Assembly (NCBI GenBank): GCA_019914945.1
Contig: CM034101.1
Location: 1,313,188 to 1,377,187, forward strand
DNA length: 64,000 nucleotides
Source: Typha latifolia
Taxonomy: Eukaryota; Streptophyta; Magnoliopsida; Poales; Typhaceae
Direction: 5' to 3'
The translations under genes were made by a program, and so were the position numbers. Below are positions 56,665-64,000 of the stretch, one piece after another; position 1 is the stretch's first letter, and each line of letters begins with the position of its first letter. Under the pieces are notes generated by a model that was not told the origin of the DNA, did not search any database, and saw only the letters and a program-made list of their open reading frames with translations.

Positions 56665-59600
56665 ATGGGGTGCGTCGCGTCGAAGAAGGCGGCGCCTGTG
56701 ACGCCGGCCTTCGACTCCTCGGGCCTCTCGGGCCTCTCGGGGAATCTTGAGGTGTCGGGGGAGATCATTCTCGCATCGTCGTCGCTGTGGAATCGGCCGC
56801 GGCTCGGGAATTATGAGTTCGTCGATCGCAGCGAGTCCGGGGAGTCGGGGAAGGTGAGCTCCAATGGCGCTAGCTCGGTGAGCTCGCGGCTGGGGAGTTT
56901 GCATAGGTATATAGAGGGGGAGCAGATCGCCGCAGGGTGGCCTTCTTGGCTAAGTGCGGTCGCTGGAGAGGCAATTCAGGGATGGGTGCCGCTGAAAGCC
57001 GACTCCTTTGAGAAATTGGAGAAGGTAATAAAATAATTTATAGCCATCATGATGTTTGATTTTGATTTGGGGTGCGATGGTTTTTTGAGATGATATCCTC
57101 ATCAGATAAATGATTGGGAGCCCAAGAAGCTTGAGCATTGCACTGCCCATTTATTGGTTGATGTATCGGTGTTCTTTTTCGAGTACTTCTGTTCTGCATA
57201 ATTTTGTAAGAATTAGAAAGAGTTGATAGAGTTGTGATTGTGTATGTATCGTGTATGGCGTTTTGTTTCACATAAAAAATGTGCCTATCTAATCCTAGTT
57301 TATTGCAAATATTTGAGAGCTAAGTTCGCTTATTGAATTGTGCATGTATCTTGTTTTGCTGTTCTTGAACTCAACATGTAGCTTCCCCTAGTGAGCATTT
57401 CTATTTGCATTACTTTGAATGGTGAATTTTCTAACATGATCTTATCTAATGTCAAATGCATGTGAAGATTGGCCAAGGTACTTATAGCACTGTGTTTAGA
57501 GCACGTGAGCTTGACACGGGAAAGATAGTCGCCCTCAAGAAGGTTCGATTTGACAATTTTGAGCCAGAGAGTGTTAGATTCATGGCACGAGAAATTCAGA
57601 TCCTCCGCAGGCTTGACCATCCAAATATTGTAAAGTTGGAGGGGTTGATCACTTCTCGATTATCATGTAGCTTATATCTTGTCTTTGAATATATGGAGCA
57701 TGATCTTGCAGGCTTGTCTTCTTGTCCTGATATCAGTTTCAGTGAGTCTCAGGTTTGTTTATTTTCTTACAAGTGACCTGTACAAAGAATTGGATTAGTC
57801 GGCAGGAAATTTACTCTGCTTGATGCAATGTAGGTCAAGTGCTATATGCACCAATTCCTATCTGGATTGGAACATTGCCATTCACGCGGAATCATGCATC
57901 GTGACCTCAAGTGTGCTAACTTGCTAATTAACAATGAGGGAAATCTGAAGATAGCTGACTTTGGCTTAGCAAACTTCTTTACACCTGGTCAGAAGCAGCC
58001 ATTGACTAGTCGAGTCGTGACGCTATGGTATCGCCCACCTGAACTACTGTTGGGTTCGACTGACTATGAAGCATCTGTAGATCTGTGGAGTGTTGGTTGT
58101 GTCTTTGCAGAATTGTTTCGAGGAAAGCCTATCTTACAAGGAAGAACTGAGGTGATCATGATAGTTATAAGATGATACTTTGTGTACCTTCTTTTGTTGT
58201 TCCTTTCTTTTGATAACATGTGCTTTTCTTAGGGTCAAGAAGAACAATTACATGATTCAGCATTGTGAAAGAACAAGTTTCTGAACTGATAACATAAAAC
58301 AGAAAATAACCAGAACAAAGATTAAGAAACTATATGCAAGTATAGTGCTTTCTAGGTGCATCAATCATCTGTATATTTACTTAAAGGTTCTGTTTCTTGA
58401 CAGTATCCAATCCATGATAATGTCAAGTTAATTTGATACAGGTTGAACAAATACATAAGATTTTTAAGCTCTGTGGATCCCCACCAGATGAATATTGGCG
58501 GAAGTCTAAGTCGTCCCATGCAGCTGTTTTCAAGCCTCAGCAGCCTTATCAGAACTGCCTTAGTGAGACATTCAAATATTTACCTGAAAGTGCCTTCAGA
58601 TTATTGCAAGTTCTTTTATCTATTGAACCTTCTAAGCGTGGAACAGCCTCAGCTGCTCTTGCATCTGAGGTAACTATACTACAGAAATACTAGCTTGCCT
58701 CGTGGCTCCTGGCATCATACTTCAGATATCATACTGAGTGTTCCACTTGTATGAGATTAATTAATTAGTTTTCACATTTATGGTTGTTCCATTATTTCAA
58801 CTATTTTTGGCATATCCTGAATTCTCAAGTTATTATGCTGCAATGTTTAACCTTATTCTTGTTCAGTATTTCACGACAAAGCCACATGCATGCGATCCAT
58901 CAAGCTTGCCAAAATACCCACCTAACAAGGAGATCGATGCAAAATTCCGGGAGGATTCGCGGAGGTTAGTTTTACCTATTTTACTTATGATGCACCACAC
59001 AAAGCTCAACAAATTGGTTTCTACTTTTACATAAGTGCCTCGAAACCATCTATTTCTAATGTGGCTTTATCTGATGCACATCCTTTACAAGAAAATCTAG
59101 GCTTATAAATTTTATACCTGGTAAACTAAATATTGATGAAACCTTTTTTTTTTCTTCGTATGAGATATTGATGAATCCTTGACTTTCTGCAGATACAATT
59201 CCTTTTAATCTGCTAGAGTCGTCCCTCTTATGCTGCAGAGTAGAGGGACTACAATAAAGCAACAGCATTAACAGATATTTATACTGTTAGATGTCCATTA
59301 GAACTGTGATTACTGTCAAAGATAGATCAAATTTTGTTTTTCAAAATAAGCAAATAAGTAAAAGAGATGGAAGCATTACCTGACCTCATCATAGTACGTC
59401 CTTTTTTGTGCAGATTTTACGTAGTTTGTGTTATCATTTGCAGGAGAAGGGGTGGCAGCAGAACTCGTGGTGTAGAAGCAACAAGAAGACCTTCAAGAGC
59501 ATACAGAATTTCACAAGAATCAAAGGGACCAGGTCACAAAGCATCTCAGCACCAGGTTTCTCTCTCACATTCTCTTATTTTCTTTTTTTCTCAATTAAGT

Positions 59601-61040
59601 TTCTGTTAGGTTTTCTGATCTTACACTTCAAGAGCAGTAGAAGTCGTCACTTATTATCTTCTTTCCTCGTGATATAAGAAAATAACCTCTTTCCTTCTTA
59701 TAGGTGTATATTAGTCATCAAGATAGTAACAGTGGTGTAAAGCGAGATCTTTCTAGAGTACATGGTGAAGGTAGACTAATTGTTGATTTGCAACCTCTGC
59801 CAACAATCAAACCCCCAGATGAGCGCCAAGGAGATCGTACTTTCTCAGGACCCTTGCTCATCTCTGCTTCTACTGGCTTTGCATGGGCAAAGAAACCAAA
59901 AGAGGAGCTATCCTATGGCAAACCTCATGCCAGATCCAGCTCAAGAAAAAACACTTCAACAACAGCAGATCCACCAAACATGTCACAAACTAAAAATACT
60001 TTTGAGTTGAAGGGTCAAGGATTTAGACATGCTTCTTCTGATTCTAAAAATAACAAACCATATGAGATTGCAAAGCAAGCAATGCTGAAGCAATGGAAAC
60101 AAACTGACCTCCGAGACTCATTTAGTTCCTCAGTGGAAGCAAAATATAAGAAAAATGCAATATCATCCAAGAGCGGTATTCTGGTACTGGTTCAGTAAAA
60201 CCTACCATTTAATCTTCTTCCAGACTTACTATTTTGTTAGTGCCTAAACTCTTTCCACTGATGCCAGACTTACCGAGATCAAGGTGACAGAGTCGAGTAC
60301 TCAGGTCCTCTACTCTCTCAATCTGGTAAGGTTGATGAACTTCTACAGAAGCATGAAAGGCAGATCCGACAAGCTGCTCGCAGATCATGGTTCCAAAGAG
60401 GTAAATTCAACCTTACACACTATAATCAATATGGGTGAACTTATTTGTCAATGGTAAATCTTAACTAGGCCATTTTTTTCAATCTACTAAATTTCTAATG
60501 AAGCATTGATTTAAGATTGTGTACTTAGAAGAGGATGTGTTCAAATTCTTCATCAGAAGGTCATTCAATTCTTCTTTTGATTCTCTCAAGTTCGGTTCCT
60601 ATAATGTACTTATCCAATTGCTGAAATATCTCTATCTGTTATTGTTGATCCTTCAATCTAACCGAGATATCCTTCACCAAGGGTCCAGGATAGCATCAAT
60701 TTGGATTAATATTATGTGATACTTTTCTCTCATAGCCGAAGTTGAACTTTCTTTTACCTTCTATCTTGTCCCTTCTAATGCTATCAAGTATCGTCCTGAA
60801 TAAATGGTAATTCTTCAACTATTTGGGATCTGAGATTGCTGTGCTCTGTGATATTGACTGTTGTGATGTACAGATATTTTTCTTTGGCATGATTTGCTTG
60901 AATACTTTGTTAATTATCAAGATTTCCATTCTTAGGACTTTGCTTCGTGCTCATTATTTAGCATTCGAGTTCTGGCTTGTCTTTCTTTGAGAGATATCCT
61001 CTTTCTTTTTACCTTGGCAGGGAGAAAGCAAGGCCAGTAA
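56665..61040 (+). CDS. CDK-like Ser/Thr kinase, N-myristoylated (At1g54610/CRK type)
   Basis: Nine exons (56665-57024, 57468-57752, 57834-58151, 58442-58669, 58867-58964, 59444-59555, 59704-60183, 60268-60400, 61021-61040) give about 677 residues. MGCVASKK at the start fits N-myristoylation plus Cys acylation, so plasma-membrane attachment is likely. The kinase domain runs from residue 121: GQGTYSTVF loop, K144 (VALKKV), HRDLKCANLL with D239, DFGLANFF with D257, TLWYRPPELLLG. The C-helix carries PESVRFMAREIQIL instead of a classical PSTAIRE. The tail is basic and Ser-rich and contains SGPLLSQSGKVDELLQKHER, the conserved box of this kinase group, ending RRSWFQRGRKQGQ. The 3' end of exon 7 is uncertain: a donor at 60184 keeps the frame, alternatives lie nearby. 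Confidence 0.9.
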
Positions 61041-62274
61041 GAGCTATAGATTTGCCCTCTTTGACCACTTGAAGTAGATGTTGTAAGAAGATCACTGGAA
61101 AGAGCACTTGGAAGTTTTACCAAGCTTGGCAGAAAACAAATATTTAGATTAGGAAGAAATGTTTCCCAAGTGCTGCACATAAAATTTTCTTTTCCGTATC
61201 AGTAATCATCAAGCACGAGTAAAATTCTTTGAATGTTCGCGCTAAAATTCTTTGGATGTTTCTTACATGACTGATGGCTGAATCGCCCTGTCGATGTCAA
61301 CCGAGTGGCAGGATGTGTGGAATGAGCCATCTAAGTCTTTGAGTTTGCAGCTAGCTTGAAAGCATGGAGACTTAGAAATGAATTCATTGCACCAAAATGT
61401 TGAAATATTTTTATGCTCTAATTAGTGGCTCAAAAGGAAGCCATGCCTGTGTGTATATCAGATGTATAGAGTTACATAGCACTTGTTTTTCCTCATTATG
61501 CTTCATGTGACCAAATGGATGCTGCTAACATACCAAGTGCTCTTATATCAACGCATTGACAACTCCTAGAAGACACTGAGTTCTGCCCATATAAACAGGC
61601 AATTCTAATTTGTGAGATGTGCCATTACACTATATACCACAAAATGCACCATGTTGATTTGTACTACAATAGAGCAAACTACCTAGTTGATAGATTATTA
61701 GTACTTTCCATAGTAGCTTGTTCTTATAGAAAGGATTTTGCCATTTTGAGTATTCATTTGCACCGTTGGTAAATCTGCATCATACAGAGAGGGAAATCTA
61801 TAAAATAATTGGAGTAATTTGTGCAAATGTAACCACAGGTGGCTCGCAATCAAATTTACTAAGTGGAGCTCAAGGTACTGCAGCAAAATTTTATAACAAA
61901 AGTACCAAAATGGTAACTCAATCAGATTTATTCCAAACAGAACTTGCTTCAATGGTTTATGATGTCATTCCCGTTACTGGAAGAGTAACAGCAAGTACAT
62001 TATTAGCTGCGTGAGCTAAAATTATTGGCTATGGGTAGGAAGAATCAATCTGCCACTTGAATGTACAAGTTAATTTCTCTAAATGAATTGACCAACAAGT
62101 ACCTACATAAGTATCAAATCTTTACATTGAGGAGGTCAGGTGCAGAGCTTTATTTCTTCCAGGCAATCTGGTCTTTTGAAGGCAAGAAGGCAGGTTAGCT
62201 CTGGCAATCACGTCTGCTCATGTTAACTTCATCTCAAGGCGAGAAATCTAATTAGCTTCTTTTCTTAATGATCA
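61041..62274. other. Convergent 3' region; no gene recognised
   Basis: Holds the 3' UTRs of the kinase gene and the minus-strand DUF1336 gene. The open frame at 61766-62014 reads like low-complexity Ser/Thr-rich sequence and has no recognisable domain. Confidence 0.4.
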
Positions 62275-63601
62275 TCAGATGCCAAGAGCATTGTATCTCC
62301 CCATGATCAACAAAGTCCGTTCTTGTTCAATCTCACACAACACAACATGCTCTGGTAGTTCCTCCTGCTTTTGTGCCTGTATTAATTTGCCCACAGTGAG
62401 CTCGCAAATAAATTGTTAATACTGAAGACAAGTGATTAAAAAGAAATATGTCGTGAAGGCAAGTAGGAAGATGCTTTTGTGCCTGTATCAACTACATAGT
62501 ACCTGAATGGTTAAACCAAGGTCATGTAGACCATGCTTCATACATTCTCGAAATGCTTCGAGCACTTCCCTTGCTATGTAGCTAAAGCGATCTATATCAA
62601 TGTTGACCTTTGAAGCCTGCTTTTTAACCAGCATATGAGGAGATGAAAATTATCAAACTTCTGACACTTTCAATTGAAGTAAAAAAGAGGATCAAGTGAT
62701 TCTTACCATGTAAATATTGTGCTGCAGGCACAAAAGGACTGGCTTTTCATTGTAAGCGCATACAAGCTTGCTTTCTGCTGCACTTACATGCATATCCTCT
62801 GGTTTTACCAATCCAGTCATTATTTTCAAACATTCTCCATAAGGAACACATAAATCTAGTGGAAGTCCTTTAACCTTTTCTATTTCATCATTTACAAGTC
62901 TCTGCAGAATACCAAGTAAATTCACAAAATCATTGGAGATTTGTGAAACTATGTAAAGTAGGCTAACAAACAACTTACTTGAACGCTGTCATCAAATTTA
63001 GGAGCAATCTCTTTGTCAAAATTTTCTGATATTTCAAAATATAAAACCCAACTTGATCCTTCACCCTTGCTATTTCCAAGGAAAATTGATGCAGGATAAG
63101 TAGGTACCTGCCCAAAGCAACACAATATCATTACATACTAAACAGGTATATGTAATATATTAGTGGTCCATGGAACTAGAAGCGTGGACAGTACGTGAAT
63201 ATTTACAATAAACAATGAAGGAAATTTCTTGTGAGTCTTCACAGGTGGAAGCTCAATATGTTGAGCAAGGTGATTTATTTCCTGCCGACATGAAAGCATA
63301 TCTATGCCTATTGAAATATATGGTGAATAATCAGGCGCATGAGATTTCTTCTTATCTCTGCACAGAAAGAAAAAAGATTCAGGGGAACACATTAACCGAG
63401 AAGGCAAAGTTTAGAAATTAAAGCAGTATACATATATGTGTGGTTTTAATTTGGTATACTCTCGCCTGAAGTAGTTATCTCCACAAAGTTTGAAGGATGA
63501 AGGTTCAAGAATGGACCAACATCTTTGTTTTGATTCCTCCCCTGGTGACCAAGGAACCAGTATCCCTGCTCTTGGATGATATAAGCATCTAGTGGAAGAA
63601 C
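62275..63601 (-). CDS. DUF1336 (EDR2 C-terminal domain) protein, C-terminal part
   Basis: Partial gene running off the right end. Exons 63601-63460, 63357-63195, 63107-62979, 62901-62707, 62616-62503 and 62376-62275 join in frame. Their order gives the whole DUF1336 domain: [33 protein letters not shown] then [57 protein letters not shown] then VHVSAAE-like [52 protein letters not shown]. The domain occurs in EDR2 and in CW14-type proteins that lack other domains. EDR2 binds phosphatidylinositol-4-phosphate and limits cell death, but other members are uncharacterised. The N-terminal part, possibly a PH/START region as in EDR2 or a short leader as in CW14, is outside the window. Confidence 0.88.
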
Positions 63602-64000
63602 CTACATAGATAAAGCTCAACATCACCTTAGTTTAAAATTAAGAAGAATTTATAAATATGGATATGCATTCAAACCAGAAAACACCATACAGAAAAGTAT
63701 TTATTAAACAACATCTAAAGAGAAGGATGAAAAGAACAAATGTGAGAAGCTGCTAGATGCAGTTTTTGCAGATCCCAACCGTAGAAGATTCAAATATTCA
63801 ATATATGAGCTAGTAACCAGCAAGGTAAGATTCACTATACTAAACAAAAGGCTACAACTTTGCTTCAGAACATTCAAGGACCTTTGCAGGTAAAGTTACA
63901 AAACATTTGCATCATGCAGTAAAATGTTCTCTCAATGACTTGGAAAGTTTAAGCCTGCAGTTACACGATCAAGAAGCATAGAAATTTCCAGGACACTTCT
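63602..64000. other. Intron or upstream DNA of the DUF1336 gene
   Basis: Upstream, on the minus strand, of the first exon I can place. It is probably intronic because the exon at 63601 begins in mid-codon; no further exon could be identified. Confidence 0.4.

Noticed and set aside
61766..62014. Open frame of 82 codons between the kinase and DUF1336 genes
   Set aside because: Low-complexity, no recognisable domain, no promoter or splice context.
1..64000. CRISPR arrays, bacterial operons or an integrated virus
   Set aside because: All recognisable genes are spliced plant nuclear genes; repeats are microsatellites or short tandem duplications without spacers.

Overview
This is a nuclear chromosome segment of a flowering plant. 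Evidence: multi-exon genes with GT-AG introns, AT-rich intergenic DNA, many dinucleotide microsatellites, and several plant-only families (CLE peptide, phytocyanin, DUF863, plant CaM-binding domain, DUF1336, chorismate mutase with a plastid leader). Long introns, moderate GC and the overall protein flavour suggest a monocot, perhaps a palm-like genome; that placement is a guess. Splice sites were read by eye, joining exons where frame, GT/AG signals and family conservation agree. I saw no intact transposon, tRNA or rRNA gene, or CRISPR array.

Layout, left half. 1-4.0 kb: decayed zinc-finger gene copies in opposite orientations. 4.0-7.1 kb (+): SNAP25-type t-SNARE (SNAP33-like). 7.6-8.9 kb (+): IQ/BAG co-chaperone. 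10.8-14.0 kb (-): PAP2/PAP9-like purple acid phosphatase whose first exon carries a one-base frameshift. 15.8-16.1 kb (+): CLE peptide precursor. 16.9-20.8 kb (-): heparanase-like GH79 enzyme with a GC-AG intron. 24.3-26.5 kb (-): plant calmodulin-binding protein. 31.8-32.6 kb (+): RING protein with membrane tail.

Right half. 36.2-36.8 kb (-): phytocyanin/early-nodulin-like protein. 37.8-40.4 kb (-): plastid-type chorismate mutase with a duplicated 3' end. 46.6-50.3 kb (+): DUF863 protein. 51.4-54.2 kb (+): eIF5A. 56.7-61.0 kb (+): N-myristoylated CDK-like kinase. 62.3-64.0 kb (-): C-terminal part of a DUF1336 (EDR2-C) protein that runs off the window.

The genes do not form a pathway or cluster; this is ordinary gene-island organisation. 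Most interesting points: the PAP frameshift in a G homopolymer, the duplicated chorismate mutase tail beside a TA microsatellite, the opposed zinc-finger relics, coding-like minus-strand segments at 33.3-34.6 kb that I could not identify, and a site II promoter cluster upstream of eIF5A. I found no convincing new multi-gene system.
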